A stretch of DNA of 64,000 nt from Takakia lepidozioides. Its lineage: Eukaryota; Streptophyta; Takakiopsida; Takakiales; Takakiaceae. Location of the stretch: assembly GCA_030704615.1 (NCBI GenBank), contig CM060734.1, forward strand, positions 56,436,042-56,500,041, in the 5' to 3' direction. How positions within the stretch are numbered: position 1 is the first letter of the stretch; each line of letters begins with the position of its first letter. Under the pieces are notes generated by a model, which ran no database searches, was not told the DNA's origin, and worked only from the letters and a program-made list of their open reading frames with translations. Both the position numbers and the translations under genes were made by a program. This document shows positions 1 through 10,421 of the stretch, piece after piece.

Positions 1-1999
1 TCTACGATCTAGTGTACCAACGAGTTATGACAATTGCAGTTTGTGACATGCAATCCGAGGATACGGAATCCCAGAAGCTCATGTGAAATTCCCTGATACG
101 TGTCATGGGCTGCCATGGGCTGCCATCTCCAAATTTCGCAGGTTTCATGGCGGATAGTGCTCAAGCAAATTTCAATGCTGTTCGTATTGTCTTCGGATCG
201 GGCGACCCAAAAGTGCCAATGCGAGGAAGAGAGCGTACATGTCTATTCCATTGGACACAATCTCTGGAAAAACATACAAAGTCGGACATCAAACTAGAGA
301 TGCAGACTCAACACCATAAATTGTGCAAAGAGTACAAAGATGCTAGAACAATGACGGAGGCGGACTCTTTATTTTAGACAATTCGTGCCTGGTGGTTCTC
401 TTCTAGAGCTGCATCACTTGAGAGTATGAGAGCATTGGAAGATTGGCTGGCGTTTTGGCACTTCCGGTATAGACAGTGGGGAGCAGCCATGGCAGTGGTA
501 CGATGCTTATATTTCTTGCTTTATTCATACATTTACTTTCCATTTTATTGTCTCATCTCTTTCTTTATGTTGTTTCCTGTTCACTGTTTTGAAGTGTGGT
601 TCTCCATTTTGCAGAACATGTCCATTGAGGAAATGGCGGACATGCCATCTTACAATTTGGCAGAAACTGTGCACAACGCATGGTTGCAGCAGGCTAGGAA
701 ACGAGGTCGGGATTTGTATGTGGCAACAACAGATGATTTGATACGTGCCTTGCAACAACAAACCCGATACCGTGATTTCTTGCGAGGTGGGGTTGGTGGC
801 AAGGGTCCGGACAAATGGGAGTTGATGTTGCGTGCTGCAAACAGATCTGGGGATCCAATCAAAATAGCACGAGCGGTGATCATGTATGCCCAGGGAACGC
901 CACATGTTTCTAGAGTTCCACATCTTGAAGGGGAGGAGAGATTCGGCTCTTGTAAGAGGAAATTGAACACTCCACCTGGTTCGGATTCCGATTCGCACAG
1001 GGCAGACCGTGATAACTTCTCGAAGCCTCGTGTTCCCTTGCATGACAGCTCCATGTCCGGAACCTCCATTTTGGAGGAACCTCCAACACGACGGCAAGCT
1101 CCAGCATCAAACAGTGCCACTGAAATGGTGCAGGAGAGAAACAACCCCCTTGATGTGCTTGAGTCCGCATGCCCGGCCACGTTTGGCACATAGAATGCAC
1201 AAGTGCAGGGTCTCGTGTGAAATGTACAGCAATCAGGGCAACTAATTTCGAGAAGTGCACTTCATCTATATCCAGAGGTGGTGCCCGAACTCCTGCTCCG
1301 ACTTTCACGGGTTTGATATGTCCATACGGTCAACCAGAAGCCAAGAACCACAAGTTCTGGTTCTGCGCAGATGATTGTGCCAGATGTGTGCATGGAACTG
1401 TGCGTCCTTCCGTAGTGATGAAGCCATCTCCTCCAACCGTTTGGCCCGTGCAGGTGGGAACACATCTCAGATTTCAGGAGATTGAAATGCTGGAGGAGGC
1501 AGGCTTTTCCCTTGCGAGACAACCCCAACTCCATGCATGTGCTACTACTTCTGCGTCCTCCCGGGTCCCCACGGCAAATCCTGACTTGTGGCCAACCAAA
1601 CGAGATGAAAAGCTCGTTCGGCGTTTCCCTCCAACCGCTGAACACTTTGGCAAAGTGGAGTCCGCAAGAATGCTCCAAGCTCGTGTTGGAAGCACCACGG
1701 AAGTGCCCGATCCAGGATATGGTCGGGTATTCACAATCATCAATTCCACATCTGCTGTTCATGACATGACCTACGACATCACGGTTTCCAATTTCCCCAA
1801 TTGCACATGTCCTGATTTTGTGAATATGCTATCAACCAGTTTGGGCAAGAGAGGTAAATTCATACCCTGCAAACATTTGTATTTCATATTTTTGAAGATG
1901 ATGGTTTGCGATCCCAAACGTGACAACTTCATTCACCAGGCCACTATGAGTTTCAACGAGGTCGATACTCTATTGCAGCGGGATACAACACATGGGTAG
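1..1999 (+). pseudogene. MULE (Mutator-like) transposase with SWIM zinc finger, decayed and cut by window edge
   Basis: Three reading-frame pieces make one transposase. Bases 3-498 encode the end of the DDE domain: MTIAVCDMQSEDTES, then FMADSAQANFNAV with a likely catalytic Asp, then a C..HW motif (CLFHW), and finally a WL-FWHFR-QWG-AM segment. This stretch has in-frame stops at 84-86 (TGA) and 375-377 (TAG). A probable intron runs from about 499 to 613. Coding then resumes with NMSIEEMADMPSYNL up to the stop at 1193. A third piece, in a different frame from about 1169 to 1999, holds a Cys-rich segment (near 1318-1400) and a SWIM finger of form CxC-x18-CxH (CTCPDF near 1803, PCKH near 1867). 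SWIM fingers typically follow the DDE domain in MULEs and bind DNA. The start lies outside the window. The stops and the frame change mean this copy is not functional. A host FAR1/MUSTANG-type gene is less likely for the same reason. Confidence 0.72.
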
Positions 2000-2420
2000 C
2001 ATCAACTATGCAATGTGGTATGTGGACGACCATGATTTGAAATGTGTAATTCACATCAATTCGTCGGCGGTGCAATGATATGGCCTCCAACTATACTGAG
2101 TGAGCTCTGAATGACAACTTTTTAAAGCACATTTGTCATTGCACCGTTCGAAGTCTACATGTCTTGCTGTCGCTATGCACTACAATCATCTTTTGAAGAT
2201 GATCCTAACTCTCATTGTTATTTGAGGAGGGAGGAAGGTCTTCCCGTGGCAGCCTCTATGGCGCACACTTTGTGAGGATATTTTCTCGTCCTCGTAATTG
2301 TAAAAGTGAAACAAGCATTTGTAATTACACAATGTTGGATGCTACAATTGTAGGCCTCATGGTAGTCTTTGATTCTATTTAGGCAAGATTCCCTGCATTG
2401 ATTCCTAGGTCATAGGACCA
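2000..2420. other. Non-coding stretch after the MULE
   Basis: No convincing coding region. It may hold the 3' end of the MULE, but I could not identify terminal inverted repeats. Confidence 0.4.
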
Positions 2421-2421
2421 T

Positions 2422-3190
2422 CCTCGGTTATAGGCGGCGCATGCTAATGTTGACGTGGCAGATGACGGACAGTGCCACGTCATCATTTGCCGCCACATCA
2501 GCATGCTGACATGACGCTCATGCCACGTCAGCGTGGGTGCAGGCTCACGCCACATCAGCTGGCATGAGCGTACGCTCACGCCACGTCATTCCTGTGTGAG
2601 CGTACGCTCGCACGCTCGCGCGCAACGCTCACGACATTGCGTCGTTGGAAACTCCCCCTTCGACAGAGGCAGTGTATTAACACATGTCCATATTTTGTTG
2701 ATTTGGAACCCAGAGGACTTCATGTAGCTATGAAGAATCCGGCGGGATGCCATGTCATCAGATTGAAATATCAGAAGGCCCCCTGCGTTAGAGAGGAACT
2801 TGTTGCTGAAAGAGAATGCCCACTGCCAATACAGAGGGTTTTGAGCATTCCACTGTGGAGTCACAGCAGGGGGAATGATATCAAGCACGGGCTGCCCATC
2901 CGGGATGTCAGGGATTACAAGGTCAGTGGCGTAAGGCTACTGGATCTGGAGCTTTTGGGAGCTACCACTACAAACAACTATCTATTCTTTCATTTATGTC
3001 ATTCATCCACCTCTCATTCGTTATACAGACATTCTTCCGACATTCATCCCTCATTCATCCAAACAGCATCCATATCCGACCTTGTGATACTGGCCACTCT
3101 GCGCAGTAATAGGTCTTCTAAGTCGACTAGACGTCCGCGGTTATAGGTAGGCAGGTCCTCAAGCGTGAGCAGATTTCTGCTCACGCAATT
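2422..3190. repeat. Palindrome-rich segment bounded by short direct repeats
   Basis: Inverted copies of TGACGTGGCA occur at 2451-2460 and 2473-2482, with another TGCCACGTCA at 2521-2530. The perfect palindrome GAGCGTACGCTC occurs at 2566-2577 and 2598-2609. A perfect 10-base hairpin arm pair (GCGTGAGCAG / CTGCTCACGC, 4-base loop) lies at 3163-3186. CGGTTATAGG occurs at both ends (near 2424 and 3138). The open frame at 2637-3146 has no recognisable domain and I do not call it a gene. The whole could be a small non-autonomous element. Confidence 0.5.
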
Positions 3191-3339
3191 TTCTGCTCGC
3201 GGGATCTACTCACACAATAGCATCCCCCTACAGATAGTCTTACATCGCTCTTTCTTATCCGCCCCTTATCCGTAACCATCTTTCTTGCCCTTCTTCACAT
3301 CACCATCACCTAGATCGCAACCTTATTACAGCCATAGTC

Positions 3340-4270
3340 AGACTAGCCATATCCATGGGCCAAACCCATCCACTTTCTAAAAGTCCGTTCACACACCGGA
3401 ATTGCTGGCAACGAGGCGGCTGGCCTTCTTGCATAAACTGGCGCTCTCAAGCCTTTTGTTGACCCCACCAATGATCATATTCATATTGCGCATACCCATC
3501 CATTCTGGCTTGTACACCCTATCCCAAACCCTCCTGATCCCAAACCCGTACATAACCTCTTCACCGTCCTCACTATGAGAGGCCTATCTACAATTTGTGA
3601 CATCTATGAGCCACACCAAAGTCCACATTAAAAAATAGTCACAATCCACAATACTCTATCATAAACTGTCAAATTATTTGTGGCACTCCAAAGCTGCAAC
3701 TGATGCACAAATTAGACAAACACTTAAATTCCGATACGCTCAATATACGGGCCACCAACGTAAGCACGTCTTTTCGCCACGTCTATTCCCCTCACCATAT
3801 TGTCCTCTATGCTTACACACCCATCCGGTTAGGGACACATGGCCGCATCTCTTCAGCCAATGTACCCACCCGGTCATCCATGACCAGTCTGCACATCACC
3901 CGTCATAACCATGCAGTATGGCACGTCCACAAACTCCTTATGCATTAATGCTCCAAAACCCGTTGGTTCTCATTCATAAACCCATGCACCTACCAAGGCA
4001 AGTCCCCCGACCATACTGTCCCACCGTGGCTACTTCTATGCACCTGCCTACGCCCCCTTTGCACCTGCCCGATTATGTCCTGATATCCTGCTTGTGCATG
4101 GCCTACCCATTAATACCCTCCCGCCCACCTCCCTATCCCTGCATATTACCATTTTCTTTATCGAATTCACATACTGCCATGACTGCTACCCCACCTCCTC
4201 CATCCTAGAAAAACGACAAAAGTATGCACCACTTATTCTTGTCTTAACCACATTGCCATTGAGTCAATAA
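3340..4270 (+). pseudogene. Non-LTR retrotransposon (LINE) 3' relic: RNase H end, Cys/His knuckle, REL-like endonuclease
   Basis: Three signatures occur in order in different frames. At 3374-3436 there is VRSHTGIAGNEAAGLLA, the end of an RNase H domain. At 3678-3908 a C..C..DTWPHLFSQC.HP pattern is typical of the Cys/His knuckle after LINE reverse transcriptases. At 4079-4270 a PDILLVHGLP segment is followed by IEFTYCHDCYP and EKRQKYAPLI, ending in TAA at 4268-4270. The PD...E...K arrangement and the K..KY..L tail resemble the restriction-like endonuclease of R2- and Dualen-type LINEs. Frames are broken between the parts and the 5' portion (reverse transcriptase) is missing. Confidence 0.55.
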
Positions 4271-5040
4271 TCATTCATAGCAATGAAAAGTAACAAAACA
4301 ATTATGACCAATGTTGGGCGGTTAACCGGACTGGACCCAATTAGCTGGTGGTTCCGGTTCCGGTTAGGAAGAACTGAACCAGTAAAGGTTACTTAGAGAA
4401 TCACCACGATTTTGCCAATGAAATTATTATTCAAAAACTATATGATATTCTTGGGTGTCCAATCAGGGTAGGCCTTCCAAGTATGTATGGTAATCTGATC
4501 CTCTAGTTAATGTAAAAGGAGAGGCCTAGTTAATCATGGTTTCCAAGTTTAAATGGCAGCCTAAAGGATGTATACAAGGATTCTTACACGTAGTTTGTAA
4601 GGGTAAATCCCAGTTGCTTGTAGGCCATTGCTGGCACTTTAAAAAAAAAAGAAAAAAAAAAGGGGACGGAGGACCTTTAAATCATATTAACAAGGTGTCT
4701 TGGAAAAAACTCATCAATGAAGTCGTTGGTCTCAGATAAAACTAGTATTTAACTGACGTCTAATAATCTAATAGTCGGCCCATTCCCTGTATATTTGAAT
4801 GAATGTGAACTCATTCGTACATTTATAGACATTTGTATTGTGACCGCTTGCATTTCCCAAAGGACTTTCCTTGCAATTGGAAGGCCAAGAGTGTCACCAA
4901 AAACATGGAGACAAATTAATCGACATTGGGGTAACTTATTATACTCGTGGATAACGGTTGATACTTACTAAATCGCTACATCTAGCACAAAAGTACAACA
5001 ACCCTAAACCGTTGCAATTATCAAATTTATCAAAATCTTA
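4271..5040. other. Non-coding, A-rich tract and short CCGGTT palindromes
   Basis: An A/G homopolymer patch at about 4640-4665 runs into GGGGACGGAGG, a short sequence that recurs near 52026. Repeated CCGGTT/AACCGG words lie at 4318-4372. No gene seen. Confidence 0.4.
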
Positions 5041-5044
5041 ATAG

Positions 5045-5280
5045 GCATCAACAAAATTTATGTTTTTGTTTTTAAATAAACAGAGGATAGAGGCCCTGAA
5101 GCTTTATTTGGAATTGTTTTAGGGGAGGGCCATGTACATGGCCGTAAGGCACACACACCGTAGTCCATGAACAAAGATCGAACCCCGGAAGGGAGTGAGT
5201 GAACAGGCAGGGTTATGACACCCAATGTAATATGATGAGGGTCAGATGAGCCCATGATAGAAGAAAGAAAGCTAAATGAC
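5045..5280 (-). mobile_element. Probable tRNA-derived SINE (minus orientation)
   Basis: On the minus strand GGGGTTCGATCTT (near 5180) matches the Pol III box B. A box-A-like TGGGCTCATCTGACC lies about 60 bases upstream. The 3' end runs through GGGCCTCTATCC into an A-rich TTTAAAAACAAAAAC tail at about 5055-5085. Length and layout suit a SINE. Box A is weak. Confidence 0.4.
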
Positions 5281-5289
5281 AAGATAGCA

Positions 5290-5876
5290 AGACAGTTGCA
5301 AGACTAAAGCTAATTAGCAGCGAAAGTGGAGCCTTGCCACCGACTTCGCATAAGGCCAATTGATCGAATTTAGGTGAGGCCATGGATGGTCACGCTGAGG
5401 TATCTCCAGCAGTCGGGTGGGAGCTTAGTCCAGATGCATAGGTTCACCAAAGTGCAATATTTCGCTTTCTAAAGTGATTACTAGTAGTGGGGGTTGGTAG
5501 AACATGAGCGAAGCGTGAGCAATGACCCAAGGTCGTGGGGGTTTTATGTTTTTAAACTACGATCATAGGAGTTATATGTTCTCAAAACGGAAAAAAACCA
5601 TTGGCGGATATAGAGACACGGTGCATTTATAAGGGTTCATGTGCCTATTTCTGTCCCTAAATCGTAAACCCTAATGCGAAATAGACACCCATAATGTATA
5701 TCTACAAGCTCCAAGTTCCACATATTTCTACAAAAAGAAAAACACATTAGGAAAAAACAAAGTGACAATAACCAAGAACATCCAAAACGTGACACAAATA
5801 CCAAACAATAATTGAACAATTTAAATAATGAGGCAGACAACGGGTTTTGCAAGCGAAATAAATCAAGGTATCGGGT
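5290..5876. other. Non-coding left flank of the gypsy element
   Basis: The last 40 bases contain a unit (GGGTTTTGCAAGCGAAATAA and following) that repeats several times just right of the element (16245-16375). The element therefore sits inside a short tandem repeat of host DNA. Confidence 0.5.
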
Positions 5877-6484
5877 TGTCGTGCACCTAAGCATCGTGCC
5901 ACAACATACATCGCTGTCCACCACACAATCTAAACACACAATCCTAGAAAGCTATACCACAATGATAAGAGATGAGAAATGAGAGAAGTAGAAGACAATG
6001 AAAGCTCTCAAAGCATGAAGCAATCACATGAAGAACAAGCCCTAGTCCTTCCAAGTGAAATCCACTCTATCACATAAACTAAGTCAAGCCAAGGGCACCT
6101 TTGCTAAATGAATCCACCCTACAAAGCCCTCAACACACTCCCTCTCAATACCTAGAGCTATGGAGGTGAGAGAAGCTCATGGAGGCTCAACTACAAGAAG
6201 ATGAGCCTCCTCAACACTCACAAGGGGAAAACCTATCTCCATGTCTCAAGTGAGGCTCGACACCTCACTTGGCATGTGAGACCAAATGAAGTCCCAACAC
6301 ACAAAATATAAATATAAATATCTAAAATGTCCTAGTTAACTAGAAGTAGGTAATTCTAGATAACCATGACTAAAACCATGACAGCTGTCGTGCACCTAAG
6401 CATCGTGCCACAACATACATCGCTGTCCACCACACAATCTAAGCACACAATCCTAGAAAGCTATACCACAATCGCCCCCCTAGC
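5877..6484 (-). repeat. Duplicated 86-base LTR block and polypurine tract
   Basis: Bases 5877-5962 and 6386-6471 are copies with one visible difference, and each starts TGTCGTGCACC on the plus strand. The second abuts TCGCCCCCCTAGC, whose complement is a polypurine tract, the usual neighbour of a 3' LTR. Related sequence recurs at 43298 and 44179 in a second element. Confidence 0.65.
5963..6383 (-). repeat. LTR-type direct repeat, left (3') copy
   Basis: 421 bases, nearly identical to 15824-16244; I counted only a handful of differences. On the minus strand it begins TGTCATGG and ends CTTATCA (TG...CA). It holds an AT-rich TATA-like stretch at about 6303-6325, suitable for a U3 promoter. An 86-base block flanks it on both sides (5877-5962 and 6386-6471), so the true LTR may be this block plus the 86-mer. 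Confidence 0.75.
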
Positions 6485-6727
6485 TGGTGGTTAGGTCCCT
6501 CTAACTCCAGATAGCTACAAGATGTAATAATCACAACCGTACTAAGTCCTCTATCACTGTCCCTATTTTACTCAAACTCTATAGACCAAGAGGCCGAGTA
6601 CAAGAGCAACCCCATCGTTAGTTGCCGTCTTGCAATCTGTGGACTTGAGTCAGGATCTCGTGTGTTGGTCTCCAAGTAGTTTGGCCTTGCATTTCTTGTT
6701 AGCCTTCCATGGTTGTATCCACTCCCA

Positions 6728-8208
6728 CTATCCAATGCAATGCGGACATAACCAATCCCATCAGGAACCATCTCAAGAGGTGGAGTCAAGCATCCCATAT
6801 GCCAACCTCTAGAGCATTGATCACACACCAGCATGGTGGCTGCCCCTCTAGCAGACCCACACAACATGCACCTCAAACTTGAAGGTACCACTGCCAAGTT
6901 TGGGTCAACCCTTCCATCAACATTTGGAAGGTGACATGGCGCGCAATTACGCACATGGACCTTCCAAATCATGCCATCCCGACCCTCCAAGATCAGGACT
7001 CCTGAGGGCAACACCTCTCGAACCCTAAAAATAGTACGTCCTGCAGTCACATCCAAGGTCGTAGGAGCAGTCTGCTGCAGATAAACATAGTCACCAGGGT
7101 TGAATCTCCGAACCCCAGGACGATAGCCCCCACCACGTATGGTAGCATACCTCAACGTATCACGATGTTGTGCAATGGCAAGGTTCTCGAAAGCCATGGG
7201 CATGACTTTCTTGAACAACTCTGCACGTTGCTCACATGCACGTGCCCACACATCCGGATCGTCAAGGTTAAGAACTGTAGCAGCTTCTCTACGAATGGAT
7301 GTAGGCAAATCCGGCTCTCGACCAAAGAGAAGAAAGTATGGTGAGAAGGAGGCAAGTGATGCTTGCTTGCTGAACCTGTAGCCCATGGCTAACCAGGGTA
7401 ACTGAAGGTCCCAGTCTCCTAGGTGTCCCTTCTGCAAGCCATACTTGCGCAAACCCCTCTTTACTGTCTGAACAACTCTCTCTGCCAAGCCATCGGCCTC
7501 AGGATGATCCCGAGAAGTGGTGCGGTGGTCTATCAAGGCCTTGTCACACAAAGCCTGAAACTCCCCCAATAACTCTCTCCCTTGGTCCGTGAGTACCTCA
7601 GCTGGAGCACCGAATCGGCTAAGCACACAATCCAAGAATGCATACGCAGCTCCCTCACTAGCCTTATCAGGCAATGCAATCCACTTGGAGAAGTGCTCCA
7701 CCATCACCAACACGTACTTGTTGTGGCGCATGGTCAGTGGCAACGGCCCTGCAAAGTCAAGACTCCACCTGTAGCCCAATCCCATGATCGGAAGAGGGTG
7801 CAATTGTGGAGTAGGGGCGTTGAATGAAGCACGCACCCTGTCACACACCATGCACCTAGCCACAAATTGTTGCACCTCTGTGTGCATACCACGCCACCAA
7901 TACTGCCCCTGCAGTAGACTATGAGTGCGTCGCACCCCAAAATGCCCCAACTCCTCATGGGCATGCTGCACTAACCGTGCCCACTGTGTTGGGTGAGGCA
8001 CAATCCTCACTCGACCATCCTCCCACACTCGGAGCAGGTGTGTCCCCTCCCACTTGAACCTCTTGGCTTGTTGTAGGATCCAATCCCTCTCCTTGGCAGT
8101 CACAGTGGCTGCAGTGTCTCCAGTGCGGAGGTAGTCCAACACAACTGAATCCTCATGTATATCTTTGGCGCCACCTTGCTCATTGCTGGCCTTAGGGTCC
8201 TCAGACAC
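6728..8208 (-). pseudogene. Gypsy integrase with C-terminal PHD finger
   Basis: Residue numbers are from 8208. The HHCC zinc domain has His84, His89, Cys119 and Cys122. The DDE core has Asp151 (SLDFAGPL), Asp208 (LTDQG) and Glu243 (GLAERVV). A C-terminal strand region (FNPGDYVYL) follows, and from residue 447 (base 6870) a PHD finger: CMLC, then CDQC, GWH and C of the C4HC3 pattern. In the visible frame the last Cys pair is lost and the frame runs on to 6568. A one-base shift near 6757 restores DWLCPHCIG followed at once by TAG (6728-6730). The ancestral protein therefore most likely ended with the PHD finger. Integrase inserts the cDNA, and a PHD finger usually reads histone H3 tails and could bias target choice. 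The frame joins the RNase H part through a TAA just upstream (8209-8211). Confidence 0.85.
6734..6870 (-). other. PHD-finger segment of the retrotransposon integrase
   Basis: The pattern is C-x2-C-x11-C-x2-C-x4-H-x2-C, then, after the +1 shift, C-x2-C (CPHC). The TPPLEMVPDG stretch between the last His/Cys and the final pair matches the conserved PP-L-x-P-x-G linker of PHD fingers. It stands where many gypsy elements have a chromodomain. Confidence 0.75.
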
Positions 8209-8211
8209 TTA

Positions 8212-8654
8212 ATCTATAGTCATCCCTGTTGCAGGTCCAACCTGGTCTTCCGCTGCCAAGATACACAGAAATGCAGATGCATGCCATCCGGGCACCATCT
8301 CCTCGTCTGTCTCACCATGCCACCGAGCTCCAGTGTCATCCTGCTGGCTTGTGCATGGATTGTGACTCAAACCATCTGCATTGCGATTGACCAAACCCGG
8401 TCGATGCACCACCTGAAAGTCATACTCTTGAAGGATGAGTGCCCACCGTGCAAGCTTCCCCGTAAGCTTGTCTGACTCCATCAACCACTTGAGTGGTTGG
8501 TGATCCGTGACAAGGGTAAAGAAATTGCCTTATAGATAGCACCTGAAGTGTGCCACGGCCCACACTGCAGCTAAGCATTCTCCCTCATATGAGCTATACT
8601 TAGACTTTGCAACGTTGTTCGAGCGGCTAGCATAAGCCACTACGAACTCTCTTC
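8212..8654 (-). pseudogene. Gypsy RNase H domain (fused to an RT deletion junction)
   Basis: From the minus strand: [36 protein letters not shown] and GKLARWAL, the usual gypsy RNase H / tether sequence. One stop interrupts it (within CYL-GNFF, near 8533). Upstream it joins directly to the RT motif LDLRSGYQ at about 8655. The intervening palm with Y-x-D-D, thumb and connection is missing, and the frame changes there. Confidence 0.8.
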
Positions 8655-9179
8655 TTGATATCCGGATCGTAAATCCAACGTGCTAAAGACCTTGGCATGC
8701 CCAATGGCATCAAAAGATCTCCTCTGGTGTTGGCATGGCATACCTATCGGACTTGGTCTGACGATTTACAAACATGTAATCACCACACATACGTCTCTCC
8801 GTCCAATTGCCAAAGACATCCTTCTTGGCTGGCATCACTGTGGCTGAAGCATACTCTCCCCTAGATAGCTCCACCAAACCAGCCCCCAAAGGTCCTGAGT
8901 TCTCATCTGAATCAAGGACCTCTCCATGTCACTGTATCTATAGGGTCTCCGAAAGATTGGCGTGTCAGTAGCCAATTCAATGCGAATCTCTTGACCCTTC
9001 AGTGCTCCTAAGTCCTTCAAACTGAAGGCAAAGCAGTTCCTGTAAGCCCTCAAAAACCGCCGTATACGTCGTCTCTCTCCTCCGGTGACTATAGGTCCAA
9101 CATCAGGCTCCCAGTTGTCATCCGTGACTGCAACCTTGAGTCCAGCAGGCTTAGAGGTAGAAGATGCGTCCCGTGGTTG
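8655..9179 (-). pseudogene. Gypsy reverse transcriptase, N-terminal fragment
   Basis: Recognisable parts are FAFSLKDLGALKG, PIFRRPYRYSDMER, then after a one-base frameshift near 8870 GLVELSRGEYASATVMPAKK, GNWTERRMCGDY, MPTPEEIFDAIG and [12 protein letters not shown]. The catalytic Y-x-D-D box is absent because of the deletion at about 8655. The fragment is in frame with the methyltransferase upstream, separated by one TAG at 9180-9182. Confidence 0.85.
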
Positions 9180-9182
9180 CTA

Positions 9183-9476
9183 TGCTGCAACCTCTTGAGC
9201 AGTGACCACTGCCTCCTCTGTCAGTGACAATGTCTCATCCTGCCCCATCATCCCATCCTTGAGGACCTCCTCAATCCGAGAAAAATCCCCAACCTGATCC
9301 ATCACCGCCGTCTTGGCTGCCAACTCCTTCTGAACCTCGAGCACCTCCCACGTGTGCCATGGATGCGGCCTGCACCTCGTGGTCCTCACCTGCTCGCCCC
9401 CACTCGCTGCCTGTACCGTCTCAGTAGGCAGAGAGACCATGAAGGGAAGTGTACTCCGTACTCTGCGCTGCTCAGC
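9183..9476 (-). pseudogene. Linker between methyltransferase and reverse transcriptase
   Basis: Same frame as the methyltransferase. Charged, low-complexity sequence (EVLEVQKELAAK, DGMMGQDETL) with no domain I recognise. It ends at TAG 9180-9182, probably a mutated CAG. Confidence 0.5.
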
Positions 9477-10421
9477 CATAGCCAAGCTGATAATCCAGGT
9501 CAAACAATTGAGATCCATTGCTTGCCCCAACACCTGACGACGTGATGCTTCAGAAAGAGATGGCACCGCCGTGGTACCTGTGGTAAAACCCATCGCCCGC
9601 TTGCGCTCGTCAGCATTGGGCTCCACTAATTGTTGCAACTGGCTATCCCACAAGAGGCTAGGTCCACCATCCCGAAAAGCATGGGATCCTGGGAAGCTGA
9701 GCAGTGTAGGTAATGCTGCTCGTGGTTGACCCACCCTGTTGACCACTGCCAAAGGCGAACGGTCATCGTGTCTCACACGTTGAGACTACCTCCCTGTGTC
9801 CAAAATGCTATCCACTGTGAGGTGTGCTGGCCGCTGCACCCCATCAAATGCACGCTTGAGCAGTGCGGGTGGTATCAAGTTAGTCCACCATAGCCGTGGA
9901 CGATGAGCCCATGACCCCACTGCAGCTGCATCCAGCAACACTGCTGACCCAAGCCACGACCGGACTTGATGCACACTGGCCATCACCCTGGCCCGAGAAT
10001 CACCCATCAGTGGTACATTCTCCAAGATGTATGCTGGAGATACAGCTTGATGAAGCTGCAAGTGGCGCAAAATCCGCACCATCTCCCAAAACAGACCCGT
10101 CCTCGAGTCTCGTAATCCATTGCCATGCCCGGCTGATGAATGCCCTTGGCAGGGCCAACCTGCCACTACCAGATCAATGGAGCCAACCCGCTCCAAATCC
10201 TGCGCCCCCAGCAACGAAATGTCTGCTGGCAAGGCTTGTTGGTATCCACGAACTGCAGACACTGGCAACAAATCAGGGTACTGCTGTACCAACTGAGCAA
10301 CATGGCGCAGTGAGACGTGTCATGCAGTCTCATCCCTCTCCACATACAGGTAACGTCGAACTCGTACACCTGCCTGCAATACAGCAGCCAATCCAGTGCT
10401 GATCTTGCCAAACAAGTCCAG
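9477..10421 (-). pseudogene. C5 cytosine DNA methyltransferase domain inside gypsy pol
   Basis: All the main motifs of the family are visible in order. Motif I is LLDLFGKISTG (SAM binding, near 10421). Motif II is YVERDETA. Motif IV is VAGWPCQGHSSAG, with catalytic Cys codon at 10149-10151. Motif VI is ILENVPL (near 10022). Motif VIII is HRPRLWW (near 9905). A variable target-recognition stretch follows, then motif IX/X NADERKRAMGF and VLGQAMDLNC (near 9527). The product would transfer a methyl group from SAM to cytosine C5. The domain is in the same frame as the protease upstream and RT downstream. Two nonsense codons, TGA at 10320-10322 (likely from CGA) and TAG at 9786-9788, break this copy. 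It is not a stand-alone host DNMT, because there is no start codon context, no introns, and it has pol domains on both sides. Confidence 0.9.

Noticed and set aside
2637-3146. 169-codon frame
   Set aside because: Lies in a palindrome-rich repeat, with no domain and no gene context.
9786-10421. PCQ/ENV methyltransferase as part of a bacterial restriction-modification system (contamination)
   Set aside because: It is in frame with gypsy protease and RT, and the surroundings are plant genes with introns.
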